Part shown: in pieces, positions 9,598 to 19,057 of the stretch
How positions within the stretch are numbered: position 1 is the first letter of the stretch
Layout: every line of letters starts with the position of its first letter
Assembly (NCBI GenBank): GCA_937896895.1
Contig: CALBNV010000101.1
Location: 3,630-67,629, forward strand
Length of the DNA stretch: 64,000 bases
Reading direction: 5' to 3'
From: an uncultured Bacteroidales bacterium
GTDB taxonomy: Bacteria > Bacteroidota > Bacteroidia > Bacteroidales > F082
Position numbers and translations under genes: made by a program
The notes under the pieces: generated by a model
The model's database searches: none
What the model was told of the DNA's origin: nothing
What the model saw: the letters and a program-made list of their open reading frames with translations, nothing else

Positions 9598-12500
9598 ATG
9601 AAAAAATCAATTAGAGCGATTGCGATAGCGCTGGTCATAAACGTAATGATGTTGAACAGTGTCTTGGCCGCTGATTCTGTGCTGGGCAGCGGCGTTTGGT
9701 ATAAGATGTCTGTCGGTCATACCGGCATGTTCAGCATATCATATTCTGAACTGAAATCAATGGGGGTCGATGTGAATGCCATCAATCCGAGAAATATCAG
9801 ACTCTTCCACAATGGCGGCGGGGTCTTGCCTGTCGTTGCCGGTGATAAGCGCCCGGATGACCTCGTTGAGATACCTATTATAATTTATGGTGAGTCAGAC
9901 GGCCGCTTTGATGACGGAGACCTTATCGTGTTCTACGCCCGCGGCCCGGTCGCGTGGAGGTATAACGCGAACGAGCAGTTCTATGAACATGTTAACAATC
10001 CGTATTCAGATTATTCGTACGTGTTCATGACAATAGGTGACACGCCGGGGAAACGGGTTGAAACGGTTGCAGGGCCGGACGGCGAGACAGTGGCTGTCGA
10101 TGAATTTATTGACGGCGCATGCTACGACAAGGAGGAGTTTAATTTCCTTAATATGGGAAGGACATGGTACTTTGACAAGTTCGACATCACGCTGTCAAGG
10201 TCATACGGCTTTTCGTTCCCCAATGCTGTGACGGCAAGAAAAGCCAAACTGCGCTCCGAGATGGCGGCCCGTAACCCGTCGCAGGTGTCATTCAAATATA
10301 AGGTGGGGAACATAGTCGCAGCGACAGTCCCGATCACCCCGATGGGCAGCACACAATACACATACGCAAAGACCGCTTCCACGAATGTCAAGCAGTTCGA
10401 CATAAATTCATCTTCTTTTAATGTTGATGTGACTTTTGAAAGGACAGGCTCGTCTTCCGTCGGATGGCTCAATTACATAGAAGTCAATGTATGGAGAAAA
10501 CTGAAGATGTCGGGCGATGTGATGACTTTCCGCAACCCGGAATGCACCAATCCTTCTTTGGTTTATGAATACAAGCTCTCGAATGCGTCCGGCTCGACGC
10601 AGGTCTGGGACGTGACCGACCCGAAAGAACCGAAAAAAATGGAAGTGACGACACAGTCGGCAACAATCACATTCAATGTTAAAGGCGCGAGAAACAAGGA
10701 GTTTGTCGCGTTTACCGGGAACTTGTTTGATAAAACAACTTTTGTGGGCGTGGTACAAAACCAGAACCTTCATGCGCTGAAAGACGTTGATTATGTCATA
10801 ATTACACATCCGGATTTTGTGGCACAGGCGAAAAGGCTCAAGAGCATCCATAATGAAATGGACAATCTCGTCATCGAAATCGTCACCCCGAAAGAGATTT
10901 ACAATGAGTTTTCCTGCGGCGCACAGGATGTCTCGGCTATCCGTGACTTCATCAGGAAACTCCGTGACAACAGCGTCGGTGAACACCAGCTCAAATATGT
11001 GCTTCTGCTCGGTGACGCTTCGTATGCGTACAAAAACAGTGATGTGTGCTTTGTCCCGACGTATGAGTCGGTGGCGTCGTTGTCATTGACAGGCTGCATC
11101 GCCACTGACGACTTCTTTGTGTGCCTCGACCCTGCTGAGGGCGTGATGGAGTCGGGGTCAGTGGTGGACCTCGCAATCGGCAGGATGCCGGTCTCGACAT
11201 CGGAGCAGGCTGCAAGTGCCGTGGATAAGATAGAGAAGTTCTTGGAAAAGAATGACTTGACCATGAATAAATGGCGTAACGTCATTACCTTGGTCAGCGA
11301 CGATGAATATAATGGCGGCAGCTTCCTCACAAATTCCGAAGAGATAGCCGACTCCATTGAATTCTGGGGCGGCGAGATGATCGTTGACAAAATATATCTC
11401 GACGCTTACGAACAGGTCGCAACGGCGAGCGGACAACGCTGCCCTGATGTCAATGAGGCGATTACAAACCGTGTCGAGAACGGAACGCTGATATTCAACT
11501 ACGTCGGACATGGCGGCGAGGTGGGTCTTGCTGATGAACGGATACTCACAATCGAAGATATTAATTCGTGGCAGAATATGCCTATGCTCCCGATTTTCAT
11601 AACAGCCACCTGCGAGTTCAGCAGATTCGACGACCACACAAGGACTTCAGCCGGCGAACTCGTTTATCTGAACGAAAAAGGTGGCGCGATAAATATGATT
11701 ACCACCGCAAGGACAACCGGAAATTCTGGGAATCATAGACTTGAGAAGAATTTTTTCCGTAATATGTTTAAGATGTATGGCGGTGAATACCAGTGCATTG
11801 GAGATGTTCTCAAGGCTGCTAAACAAGATAAAAACCTGGATAAGAACGCCAAGGTCTTTGTGCTGTTTGGCGACCCCGCGTTAAGAATAGCTTATCCGAA
11901 AAACAATGTCGTCCTCACGAAACTCAACGGGGAGACTGTCGGTCTTAATCCTCTCGACACACTTAAGGCGATGAGCACCGTCCGGCTGGAAGGCGAGGTC
12001 AGAGATAACTTCAACTGCCTCATGGACGACTTCAACGGAGTGGTTCACGTGTCGATATATGATAAGCCGAACACTTACCGGACACACGGCGATCATGACA
12101 AGCCGAAGTTCAATTTCGAGCTTCGCGACAGCAGAATATTCTCTGGTAAAACAGAAGTCGTGAACGGCAGATTCGACATGATGGTGACTTTGCCGAAAGA
12201 CATCAAATACAACTATGGAAACGGCTTGATAAATTTCTATGCCACTGATTATGTGACAGATGCAAACGGTAACAATACTGACATCATCGTCGGAGGCTAC
12301 GATGAAAGTGTCATTCCTGACGAGAACGGACCTGAAGTCCGCCTGTATATCGACGACGAGATGTTTGTCAGCGGAGGCATCACTAACGAGAATCCAGTGA
12401 TCATCGCGAAAATAAGAGACGCACAGGGCATCAACACTTCGGGCGCGGGAATCGGCCATGACATCATGGCGACGCTGAGCGGCGCTACAGAAAAATCGTA

Positions 12501-12981
12501 TAACCTTAATAACTACTACGATACGCCATACGACCTTAATGAGTTCGGTACACTGACATACCGGCTTTATAATCTTAACAGCGGCAGGCATACTCTGAAA
12601 CTGAAGGTCTGGGACATATTCAACAACTCAACGACGGTGTCGGTTGACTTCACGGTGATAAAGAGCGGTGACGGCACTATCGCGATTGAAAACCTCTACA
12701 ACGCACCAAACCCGATGACAAACGAAACACGCATCATGTTTGAGCATAACCAGAAAGAACCGATTGATGTCAATGTTAAGATATTTAACATCAGCGGGCA
12801 GCTTGTCAGGACAATCAACGAGTCGCGTAATGGCACTATGCGCGTTGACCCGATAGTGTGGGACGGCACTAACGACAGCGGAAGCGCGTTGCCGGCAGGC
12901 GTATATATATATAATGTGATTGTCTCGAACAGCAAAAACGAGACGGCATCGGGGTTCTCCAAGCTGATAATAGCCCGATGA
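9598..12981 (+). CDS. porU: Type IX secretion system sortase PorU (C25 peptidase)
   Basis: A protein of about 1127 residues that cleaves the C-terminal signal of type IX cargo at the cell surface and links the cargo to A-LPS. The start at 9598 gives a Sec signal ending in V-L-A-A-D; the frame extends upstream without a credible signal. The gingipain-type C25 core carries the catalytic His in NYVGHGGE and Cys in ITATCEFSRFD. The last ~90 residues form an Ig-like C-terminal domain (APNPMTNETRIMF ... GVYIYNVIV ... KLIIAR) of the type IX kind. porV follows directly, and PorU works in a complex with PorV. Confidence 0.95.
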   Translation: MKKSIRAIAIALVINVMMLNSVLAADSVLGSGVWYKMSVGHTGMFSISYSELKSMGVDVNAINPRNIRLFHNGGGVLPVVAGDKRPDDLVEIPIIIYGESDGRFDDGDLIVFYARGPVAWRYNANEQFYEHVNNPYSDYSYVFMTIGDTPGKRVETVAGPDGETVAVDEFIDGACYDKEEFNFLNMGRTWYFDKFDITLSRSYGFSFPNAVTARKAKLRSEMAARNPSQVSFKYKVGNIVAATVPITPMGSTQYTYAKTASTNVKQFDINSSSFNVDVTFERTGSSSVGWLNYIEVNVWRKLKMSGDVMTFRNPECTNPSLVYEYKLSNASGSTQVWDVTDPKEPKKMEVTTQSATITFNVKGARNKEFVAFTGNLFDKTTFVGVVQNQNLHALKDVDYVIITHPDFVAQAKRLKSIHNEMDNLVIEIVTPKEIYNEFSCGAQDVSAIRDFIRKLRDNSVGEHQLKYVLLLGDASYAYKNSDVCFVPTYESVASLSLTGCIATDDFFVCLDPAEGVMESGSVVDLAIGRMPVSTSEQAASAVDKIEKFLEKNDLTMNKWRNVITLVSDDEYNGGSFLTNSEEIADSIEFWGGEMIVDKIYLDAYEQVATASGQRCPDVNEAITNRVENGTLIFNYVGHGGEVGLADERILTIEDINSWQNMPMLPIFITATCEFSRFDDHTRTSAGELVYLNEKGGAINMITTARTTGNSGNHRLEKNFFRNMFKMYGGEYQCIGDVLKAAKQDKNLDKNAKVFVLFGDPALRIAYPKNNVVLTKLNGETVGLNPLDTLKAMSTVRLEGEVRDNFNCLMDDFNGVVHVSIYDKPNTYRTHGDHDKPKFNFELRDSRIFSGKTEVVNGRFDMMVTLPKDIKYNYGNGLINFYATDYVTDANGNNTDIIVGGYDESVIPDENGPEVRLYIDDEMFVSGGITNENPVIIAKIRDAQGINTSGAGIGHDIMATLSGATEKSYNLNNYYDTPYDLNEFGTLTYRLYNLNSGRHTLKLKVWDIFNNSTTVSVDFTVIKSGDGTIAIENLYNAPNPMTNETRIMFEHNQKEPIDVNVKIFNISGQLVRTINESRNGTMRVDPIVWDGTNDSGSALPAGVYIYNVIVSNSKNETASGFSKLIIAR

Positions 12982-13068
12982 CCCGATAAAAAAAAGAATC
13001 TGACACACAATATGAAAGATTTTATTGCGTTTGTTTAAAGTTAATCGTGAGAGTATCTTAAAATTGTG

Positions 13069-13076
13069 TATTTTTG
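13069..13076 (+). promoter_or_regulatory. Candidate -7 box of the porV promoter
   Basis: TATTTTTG followed by CGGAG, 45 bases before the porV ATG and inside the porU-porV gap. It suggests that porV can be transcribed separately from porU. No good -33 element was seen. Confidence 0.45.
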
Positions 13077-13121
13077 CGGAGTTTTTTGAAAGGAAAATTA
13101 AATTATTACAATACATCATTT

Positions 13122-14309
13122 ATGACAAAGATTAAAACAATTCTTTTAAGTTGTTTGCTTTCAGCCGGTTTGGGCTATGTCAGCCAAGCACAGGAGTCAA
13201 GAGTTATTAATACAGCAGTTCCTGCCTTGCAGATTGCACCAGATGCCCGCTCTGGCGCTTTGGGCGATTGCGGCGTTGCGACGACACCGGACGTTTATTC
13301 AATGCATTGGAATGCCGCGAAGTACGCGTTCCAGGAAGATGACTTCAGCATCGGTCTCGCTTACACGCCCTGGCTGAGAAAACTTGTGAACGACATGAAT
13401 ATTGCTTATCTCGCAGCCTCAAAGCGTGTGAGCAAGAAGTCAACGGTGGCACTGTCGCTCATGTATTTCAATCTCGGACAGATCAATTTCAGAAACGCTG
13501 AAAATGTTGATCAGGGAACGTTCAACCCGAATGAGTTCTCCGTCGATGCCTGCTATTCAAGGAAACTCGGCGACTATATATCCGGCGCGGTGTCTGCTCG
13601 TTTCATCTATTCTGACCTCACACAGGGACAGGGCGACAACTACAAGCCGGCAATGGCTGTGGCAGCCGACATCGGTGTCTATTATCAGAGACCTGTCTAT
13701 TGGTTCAAGACTGTTGATGCAGAAATAGCGTGGGGCGTGGCAATCACTAACATTGGAAGCAAGATGTCGTACAATAATGGAAGTAACCAGACAAGCTTCA
13801 TACCTACAAACCTCCGCTTAGGCCCGTCGCTGAAACTCAACATTGACGACTATAATTCTTTGATGTTTACATTTGATCTGAACAAGCTTCTCGTACCGAC
13901 GCCGCCTGTCCGTGACGATCAGGGCAATGTCTTAAGAGGAAAGGATGACAATGTGTCGATGGTTCAGGGACTTTTCCAGTCGTTCTATGACGCACCAGAC
14001 GGCTTCAGCGAAGAATTGAAGGAATTGACAATAGGCTGCGGTCTTGAGTATTGGTATAACAAGGTGTTCACGGTACGTGCAGGTTTCTTCCATGAGGATA
14101 GAACCAAAGGCAACCGCCGTTACCTGACTTTCGGTGCCGGTCTGCGTTATAACGTCTTCGCCCTCGACATCTCATATCTTGTTCCTGTTAACAATACATC
14201 GAACTCAGGCGTGAACCCGCTTGAGAACACGTTGCGTTTCAACCTCGTGTTCAATATCAATAAATGGAAGAAAGATAACACGAAGCTGGAGAACACAAAG
14301 GAAATGTAA
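13122..14309 (+). CDS. porV: Type IX secretion outer-membrane protein PorV (LptO)
   Basis: A 395-residue outer-membrane beta-barrel of the FadL/OmpP1-like kind, PorV family. The start at 13122 precedes a signal peptide ending V-S-Q-A-Q; the frame opens 16 codons earlier but without signal features. The mature start (TAVPALQIAPDARSGALGDCG) is the usual PorV plug region. PorV shuttles cargo from the SprA translocon to PorU. Its place right after porU and opposite gldJ supports the call. The C-terminus is short and basic after the last barrel strand. Confidence 0.93.
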   Translation: MTKIKTILLSCLLSAGLGYVSQAQESRVINTAVPALQIAPDARSGALGDCGVATTPDVYSMHWNAAKYAFQEDDFSIGLAYTPWLRKLVNDMNIAYLAASKRVSKKSTVALSLMYFNLGQINFRNAENVDQGTFNPNEFSVDACYSRKLGDYISGAVSARFIYSDLTQGQGDNYKPAMAVAADIGVYYQRPVYWFKTVDAEIAWGVAITNIGSKMSYNNGSNQTSFIPTNLRLGPSLKLNIDDYNSLMFTFDLNKLLVPTPPVRDDQGNVLRGKDDNVSMVQGLFQSFYDAPDGFSEELKELTIGCGLEYWYNKVFTVRAGFFHEDRTKGNRRYLTFGAGLRYNVFALDISYLVPVNNTSNSGVNPLENTLRFNLVFNINKWKKDNTKLENTKEM

Positions 14310-14338
14310 GGCTTGAAATATTTCATGTTGAAAATACG

Positions 14339-14367
14339 GCCGCTGTCGTTCTGACGGCGGCTTTTTT
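14339..14367 (+). terminator. Rho-independent terminator after porV
   Basis: The stem GCCGCTGTC/GACGGCGGC (one G-U pair) with loop GTTCT is followed by six T. It lies 30 bases after the porV stop. Confidence 0.85.
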
Positions 14368-14403
14368 GTGTCCGGCAGATGTGATGTGGAATGATGACTG
14401 CAT

Positions 14404-14439
14404 AAAAAAAAGAGGCAATAGTCACTGTCTCTTTTTTTT
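14404..14439. terminator. Bidirectional hairpin between porV and rpmH
   Basis: An A-rich arm at 14404-14417 pairs with a T-rich arm at 14426-14439 around an 8-base loop. It reads as a terminator on both strands, which fits the facing porV and rpmH genes. Confidence 0.65.
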
Positions 14440-14473
14440 AACCTTAAATAATTATAGGTACGGCTTCGCCGAA

Positions 14474-14620
14474 TCAATACTCGTCAGATACTGTGAGTTT
14501 TTTTCTGCCTTTGGCGCGGCGGGCTTTCAAAACCTTGCGGCCATTGGCTGTTGACATTCTTTCTCTGAAACCGTGTTTGTTCTTGCGTCTCCTGTTCGAT
14601 GGTTGAAATGTGCGTTTCAT
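14474..14620 (-). CDS. rpmH: 50S ribosomal protein bL34
   Basis: A 48-residue, very basic protein beginning [18 protein letters not shown] and containing [19 protein letters not shown], the diagnostic bL34 pattern. It belongs to the large ribosomal subunit. The small size means simple ORF cut-offs miss it. A TACTTTTG box on the minus strand (14664-14671) is well placed as its -7 promoter element. It lies alone here, with no dnaA, rnpA or yidC next to it. Confidence 0.97.
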   Translation of the reverse strand: MKRTFQPSNRRRKNKHGFRERMSTANGRKVLKARRAKGRKKLTVSDEY

Positions 14621-14663
14621 TGTCTTATCTTTTTATTTTCTTTTATTTCTCTTAATCAGAGCG

Positions 14664-14671
14664 CAAAAGTA
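14664..14671 (-). promoter_or_regulatory. Candidate -7 box of the rpmH promoter
   Basis: On the minus strand this reads TACTTTTG, matching TAnnTTTG, 43 bases before the rpmH ATG and the only such box in the gap. Confidence 0.5.
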
Positions 14672-14700
14672 GTAAATTTTTTTATTCAAAAAACATTTTC

Positions 14701-14751
14701 TTTGAAAAAAATATTTAAGTTGCAACGTGTTGTTTATTAGCACGTTGCAAC
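14701..14751 (-). terminator. Hairpin downstream of the dipeptidase gene
   Basis: A perfect 11-bp inverted repeat, GTTGCAACGTG (14719-14729) with CACGTTGCAAC (14741-14751), lies about 40 bases past the dipeptidase stop. On the minus strand a T-rich run follows after a few bases. The stem is strong but the T-run is not immediate. Confidence 0.5.
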
Positions 14752-14792
14752 TTTAAACTCTAATCTTTAAACTCTAATCTCTCAACAGACAT

Positions 14793-16247
14793 CTATTTTT
14801 CTGGCACATTTTTGAGTGTTTCTGTGAGGAAATCCCAGAAAGGCTGCACTGATTCGATAAGGAGAGCCTCGTCTGGTGAGTGCGGGTGAACAAGTGTCGG
14901 GCCGAATGAGATCATGTCCCAGTTCGGGTATTTTGCTCCGAGGATGCCGCATTCGAGACCGGCGTGGATGACCATGACTTTCGGCTCCTTGCCGAATTTG
15001 TCGTTATAGACCTTCTTCATCGTGGCGAGGATAGGGCTGTTGATGTTCGGCTGCCATCCGTGGTATTCGCCTGATGACTCGGCGTATGCGCCGTTGTCGA
15101 TCAAGACGTTGCGGATCTCGCTCGCGAGTTTGTTCTTCAGGTCGTCAACGAGTCCTCTCTGCAACGATGCGGTGCTGATCTTGCCGTTTTCCATCTTCAC
15201 GATAGCGAGGTTTGATGATGTCTCGACAGTGCCTTCAAAGTCCTTCGACATTCCGACGACGCCGTTCGGGTATTTCGCGATGGCGGTCATGAGGTTCTTG
15301 AATGTGACGTTGTCGATGACTTCGGCTGGCATCTCCGTTTCGGCGATGGTAACCGTTGCGTCCGGCTCGGTCTCCTTGAACTGCTCTTTTACAACGGCTT
15401 CATATTCTGCGACGTATGCTTTGAGGTCTTCTGCCTTCTCTGCCGGGACCACCACTGTGGCGAACGACTCGCGTGGGATCGCGTTGCGTAAGCTGCCGCC
15501 GTTGATTGTGGCGAGGCGCACGCCGAACTGCTGTGACGTCATTATTAATAGGGTGTTCATGACCTTGTTCGCGTTTGCTCTGCCGAGGTTGATGTCCATC
15601 CCTGAGTGGCCGCCTTTCAAGCCTTTGACAACCAGTTGGAAAGCGGCCATGCCGTCTGCCACTTTCTCCATCTTGGGTGAGAAGATGCCGTTGGTGTCGA
15701 TGCCGCCCGCGCAGCCCACGTAGAGCTCGCCTTCGGTCTCCGAGTCCATGTTGAGTAGGATGTCGCCGTTGAGGACGCCGGGTTTCAGCGCGTTGGCGCC
15801 TGTCATGCCTGTCTCCTCATCGATGGTGAAGAGTGCTTCTATCGGGCCGTGTTTGAGTGTCTTTGATGCGAGCACGCCCATGGCCGCTGCTGCACCGAGG
15901 CCGTCGTCGGCACCGAGTGTCGTGCCTTTCGCGCGCACCCAGCCGTTGTCAACGTATGTCTCGATGGGGTCTTTCTCGAAGTCGTGTGCGCAGTCGGCGT
16001 TCTTCTGCGGCACCATGTCGAGGTGCGCCTGTAGGATGACACCGCGGCGGTTCTCGTAACCTGGAGTCGCCGGTTTGCGGATGATGACGTTGCCCGCCTC
16101 GTCAACGATGGTCTCAAGTCCGAGATCCTCGCCGAATTTCTTCATGAATGCAATAACCTGCGCCTCTTTCTTCGACGGACGCGGAATCTGTGTGAGACTG
16201 TAGAAGTTCTCAAACACTTCTTGTGGTTGTAAGTCTTTAATGCTCAT
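14793..16247 (-). CDS. pepD: Aminoacyl-histidine dipeptidase (M20 family)
   Basis: A 484-residue cytosolic metallopeptidase that cleaves Xaa-His dipeptides such as carnosine and broader peptides. M20 metal ligands are visible: QAHLDMVPQ (His, Asp), GTTLGADDGLG (Asp), DEETGMTG (catalytic Glu and ligand), and a C-terminal HAGLECG. Length and segment order match PepD. It is the only gene between rpmH and the GNAT gene and is bordered on both sides by short-word tracts, so it is probably transcribed alone. Confidence 0.95.
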   Translation of the reverse strand: MSIKDLQPQEVFENFYSLTQIPRPSKKEAQVIAFMKKFGEDLGLETIVDEAGNVIIRKPATPGYENRRGVILQAHLDMVPQKNADCAHDFEKDPIETYVDNGWVRAKGTTLGADDGLGAAAAMGVLASKTLKHGPIEALFTIDEETGMTGANALKPGVLNGDILLNMDSETEGELYVGCAGGIDTNGIFSPKMEKVADGMAAFQLVVKGLKGGHSGMDINLGRANANKVMNTLLIMTSQQFGVRLATINGGSLRNAIPRESFATVVVPAEKAEDLKAYVAEYEAVVKEQFKETEPDATVTIAETEMPAEVIDNVTFKNLMTAIAKYPNGVVGMSKDFEGTVETSSNLAIVKMENGKISTASLQRGLVDDLKNKLASEIRNVLIDNGAYAESSGEYHGWQPNINSPILATMKKVYNDKFGKEPKVMVIHAGLECGILGAKYPNWDMISFGPTLVHPHSPDEALLIESVQPFWDFLTETLKNVPEK

Positions 16248-16325
16248 TGTATTACCTTTTTATTTATATGAAAAAACATTTTTCAAAATTTATTGCGCTA
16301 AAATAAGAAAATTTCAGAAAACGAA

Positions 16326-16377
16326 ATAACTTTATACTTTATAAACTTTATAACTTTATAACTTTATAACTTTATAG
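16326..16377. repeat. ACTTTATAA tract reaching the GNAT stop codon
   Basis: At least five copies of AACTTTATA-like words in a row between the dipeptidase start and the GNAT stop. The GNAT stop (TAA, 16372-16374, minus strand) lies inside the last word, so the repeat overlaps the gene end. Confidence 0.8.
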
Positions 16378-16842
16378 CTCTCCGAGGCTTCTTTCGTCAA
16401 GCCGGTATATCGTCCAGTCGTCCATCGGCTTGGCTCCCAGCGACTTGTAGAAGTTTATCGACGGCGTGTTCCAGTCGAGGCACACCCATTCCATGCGGCC
16501 GCAGTGGCGTTCCTTGGCGAGACGCGCGAGGTGGAGCAGGAGGGCTTTCCCGTAGCCGAGGCCTCTTTTCTCGGGGATGACGAACAGGTCTTCGAGATAC
16601 AGGCCTTTCCTCCCCACGAAGGTTGAGAAGTTGTGGAAGAACAATGCGAACCCGACGGGCACGCCGTCTTCGCATCCGAACACGACCTCAGCGTCTCTCT
16701 TGACAAACAGCGAGTCGTGGATTGTCGCCTCGTCAGCTTCGACCTCGTCGGCCATTTTCTCGTAAACGGCCAGTTTTTTGATGAACTCAAGCACCAGACC
16801 CGCCTCGTTCTCTTCGGCTTTTCTTATTGTAAATGAACTCAT
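16372..16842 (-). CDS. GNAT-family N-acetyltransferase
   Basis: A 156-residue acetyl-CoA-dependent acetyltransferase resembling the diamine/spermidine type. The start at 16842 is chosen because ATG overlaps the upstream stop as TAATG and the protein then begins SSFTIRKAEENE, a standard GNAT first strand. The acetyl-CoA site is visible as VIPEKRGLGYGKALL, after LYLEDLFV, and the end has the NFYKSLGA motif. The substrate cannot be told from sequence. Overlap with the hydrogenase-like gene suggests it is the last gene of that operon. Confidence 0.88.
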   Translation of the reverse strand: MSSFTIRKAEENEAGLVLEFIKKLAVYEKMADEVEADEATIHDSLFVKRDAEVVFGCEDGVPVGFALFFHNFSTFVGRKGLYLEDLFVIPEKRGLGYGKALLLHLARLAKERHCGRMEWVCLDWNTPSINFYKSLGAKPMDDWTIYRLDERSLGEL

Positions 16843-18212
16843 TACTTGTCTTCTTTTTTCCTGTGTTTGACTTTGATTTTGTCCTCTCCCCAGATGTCGT
16901 CCCATATTTTCATCGACTCGTCAAGGTCCATGGCATTTTGTTTTTCGAGGTGATGTTGTATGAACACGCATCTTGTGGCTTTGGCGCCTCTGCAGATGAT
17001 GTCTTCCGCCAGCGCGTCGCAGCTCGGCGCACCGCACATGCCGCAGTCAACCTGCGGGAGCATTTTCTTCAGCCTGTTGATTTTGACTAATTTCTCAAGC
17101 GCCTTGGAGATGTCGCTGTCAAGGCTTATTGAGCGTGACTCTATCTCTCCGACCCCGATGTTGTCGAGCAGGAAGTCGCGTTCCTCTTCGACCTCCTTGG
17201 CGCGGGTCAGCTCGCCGCGGCGTTCTTTCCCGGCCACGTAACGCGCCCTCGCGAACATCCGCTCGCACGTAAGGAATCTGTTGTTGTATGTCAATATCCC
17301 GCCCGGACAGCTCTGGTCGCAGGCGCGGAGCTCGAGGAACTCGACGTCTTCAATCTCTTCGCTTTCAACTTTTTCCAGGAACTCAATAGAGTTGTCCATG
17401 CCGTCTATCGACAGCGAGTGCTCCGACACCGACAGACGTCTCTCGCCGTTTGTCAGAGATGTCAGGATGCTGTCTGACGTGAGCTGTGCTATCGGCAGCT
17501 TGACCTCCTTGTAGTCGTGGCCCTGCTCCTTGATTTTCTTATAGACGCGGTTGTAGAGTGAGTCCATGTTTATCACGCCGTCAACCGACGACTTCTCCTC
17601 GCCGACGGGGCTTTTTACCGCCGCTATCTTCGCGGCGCACGGCGTGACGTAGAACACGCCGATGTCTTCCGGTCGCCAGCCGTCCTTCTCGAGTTTCCTC
17701 CTGATATACAGCGCGGTGATGTCGAGAGGCGCTTTGAGGGGGATGAGGTTCTCCACCAGTCCGGGGAACTTCACCTGTATGAGGCGCACTATGGCGGGGC
17801 AGAACGTGGAGATGAGAGGTTTGGTGTTGCCTTCACGCTCTAATTTATTTTTCGCTTCCGTGTAAATCGGCGTCGTTATCTCGGTCTCTATGACGTGCTG
17901 GAACCCTATCTCGTTGAGTATGGCATAGATGCGCGAGACGCTGATGTCGTTCTTGAACTGGCCGAGGAACACGGCCGGTATGAGCGCGACGCGGCACGGG
18001 AACTTGAAGATCTCCTCGAAGTCGTCCTGTTTGACGAACACAGCCTTGTGCGGGCAGGCGATGAAGCAGTTGCCGCAGTCAACGCAACGGGTCTCGTCGA
18101 TATGTGCCTTCCCGTCACGGACACGGATGGCCTCGGTGGGGCAGACCCTCATGCAGTGGGAGCAGCCCTCGCAGGCGTTTTCATTGATCTGTAGAGCGTG
18201 ATAAAATGCCAT
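16842..18212 (-). CDS. [FeFe]-hydrogenase-like Fe-S protein (putative redox/H2 sensor)
   Basis: A 456-residue protein with a two-[4Fe-4S] ferredoxin domain (C-x2-C-x2-C-x3-C-P at about residues 15-26 and 43-54), a hydrogenase large-subunit-like domain, and a C-terminal Fe-S domain (CGMCGAPSCDALAEDIICRGA, about 405-425). H-cluster segments are present but altered: TFCPAIVR in place of TSCCPGW, TPCAAK in place of MPCxxK, and ACDQSCPGG in place of MACPGGC. The first motif keeps one Cys where the catalytic enzyme has two, which argues against ordinary H2 turnover. Neighbouring HATPase, DRTGG and PHP genes fit the known clusters built around sensor-type hydrogenases. The signal sensed is inferred. 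Confidence 0.8.
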   Translation of the reverse strand: MAFYHALQINENACEGCSHCMRVCPTEAIRVRDGKAHIDETRCVDCGNCFIACPHKAVFVKQDDFEEIFKFPCRVALIPAVFLGQFKNDISVSRIYAILNEIGFQHVIETEITTPIYTEAKNKLEREGNTKPLISTFCPAIVRLIQVKFPGLVENLIPLKAPLDITALYIRRKLEKDGWRPEDIGVFYVTPCAAKIAAVKSPVGEEKSSVDGVINMDSLYNRVYKKIKEQGHDYKEVKLPIAQLTSDSILTSLTNGERRLSVSEHSLSIDGMDNSIEFLEKVESEEIEDVEFLELRACDQSCPGGILTYNNRFLTCERMFARARYVAGKERRGELTRAKEVEEERDFLLDNIGVGEIESRSISLDSDISKALEKLVKINRLKKMLPQVDCGMCGAPSCDALAEDIICRGAKATRCVFIQHHLEKQNAMDLDESMKIWDDIWGEDKIKVKHRKKEDK

Positions 18213-18260
18213 AATCTCAATCTTTAAGTTATTAATTTCCAGGGTTTTGAGCCTTGCGGC

Positions 18261-18674
18261 CTAAGCCAGCTTCACTTCCATCTCGACGGTGGTGCCCACT
18301 CCGACGGTGGACTGCACGTTGAGGCGGTCGACGTTTTTCTTGATGTTCGGAAGCCCCATGCCGGCTCCGAAGCCCATGTCGCGGACCTCCGGCGAGGCCG
18401 TGCTGTTGCCTTCCTGCATCGCCCAGTCGATGTCGGGGATGCCCGGGCCCTTGTCGATGACGCGGAGGAGTATCGTGCCCGCGTCGATGTCGGCGGTGAC
18501 CTTGCCGCCGTAGGCGTGGGCGATGGCGTTGACTTCAGCCTCGTAGAGGGCTACGACGACACGCTTCACTATCGACGGGTTCACGTTGAGCTGCTTCAGC
18601 GTCTTCTTTATCGAGCTTGACGCCGAGCCCGCGTTGACGAAGTCTCCTTCTACTATTGTGTATTCTAAATGCAT
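18261..18674 (-). CDS. RsbW/SpoIIAB-type ATP-binding protein
   Basis: A 137-residue single-domain GHKL ATPase. The N box is seen in EAEVNAIAHAYGG, the G1 box in VIDKGPGIPDI and the G2 box in GFGAGMGLPNIKKNVD. Proteins of this type phosphorylate or bind anti-anti-sigma factors or act as small kinases. It lies between the hydrogenase-like gene and a DRTGG protein on the same strand with short gaps, so it is probably part of the sensing module. The partner is not visible here. Confidence 0.85.
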   Translation of the reverse strand: MHLEYTIVEGDFVNAGSASSSIKKTLKQLNVNPSIVKRVVVALYEAEVNAIAHAYGGKVTADIDAGTILLRVIDKGPGIPDIDWAMQEGNSTASPEVRDMGFGAGMGLPNIKKNVDRLNVQSTVGVGTTVEMEVKLA

Positions 18675-18689
18675 AACTGTGGTTTTTTG

Positions 18690-19034
18690 TTAATAAATGG
18701 GTTTCAGACCGGCTTCCCACAGGAGACCGCATGCCTTGAACATCGAGAAGTCGCATTCCATGAGGACCATGTCGTTCTCTTCCGCGAGTTCAACCATCTC
18801 CGGAGTCGCCTTTTTCTTTCTCACGAACACGATGATGTCGAGGTTGCCCATCTCGCATGTGCGTATCGTCTGCATGGTGCACAGCCCCGTGACAATCATC
18901 GGGAAGTTGTCACCCAAGGTGAGGATGTCAGACATGAGGTCGGAGGCGAAGGCGATGTCCTGCTCCTCGTTGAGACGCTCCTGTCCGCAAACCACCCTGG
19001 CGTTCAATAATTTGGCTATTTCAGATAGTTTCAT
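18690..19034 (-). CDS. DRTGG-like domain protein
   Basis: A 114-residue soluble protein. The pattern MKLSEIAKLLNARVV ... DIAFASDLMSDILTL ... VTGLCTMQTIRTCEMGNLDIIVFVR is that of small stand-alone DRTGG-fold proteins found beside [FeFe]-hydrogenase-like sensors. It is a paralogue of the protein at 20413-20748 (both begin with a short helix, then the ISDLLSDV/ASDLMSDI segment). DRTGG domains are thought to bind small ligands or regulate partners; the exact role is unknown. It is co-directional with both HATPase genes. Confidence 0.75.
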   Translation of the reverse strand: MKLSEIAKLLNARVVCGQERLNEEQDIAFASDLMSDILTLGDNFPMIVTGLCTMQTIRTCEMGNLDIIVFVRKKKATPEMVELAEENDMVLMECDFSMFKACGLLWEAGLKPIY

Positions 19035-19057
19035 TTGTTTTGTTGATGTTTGTGTGG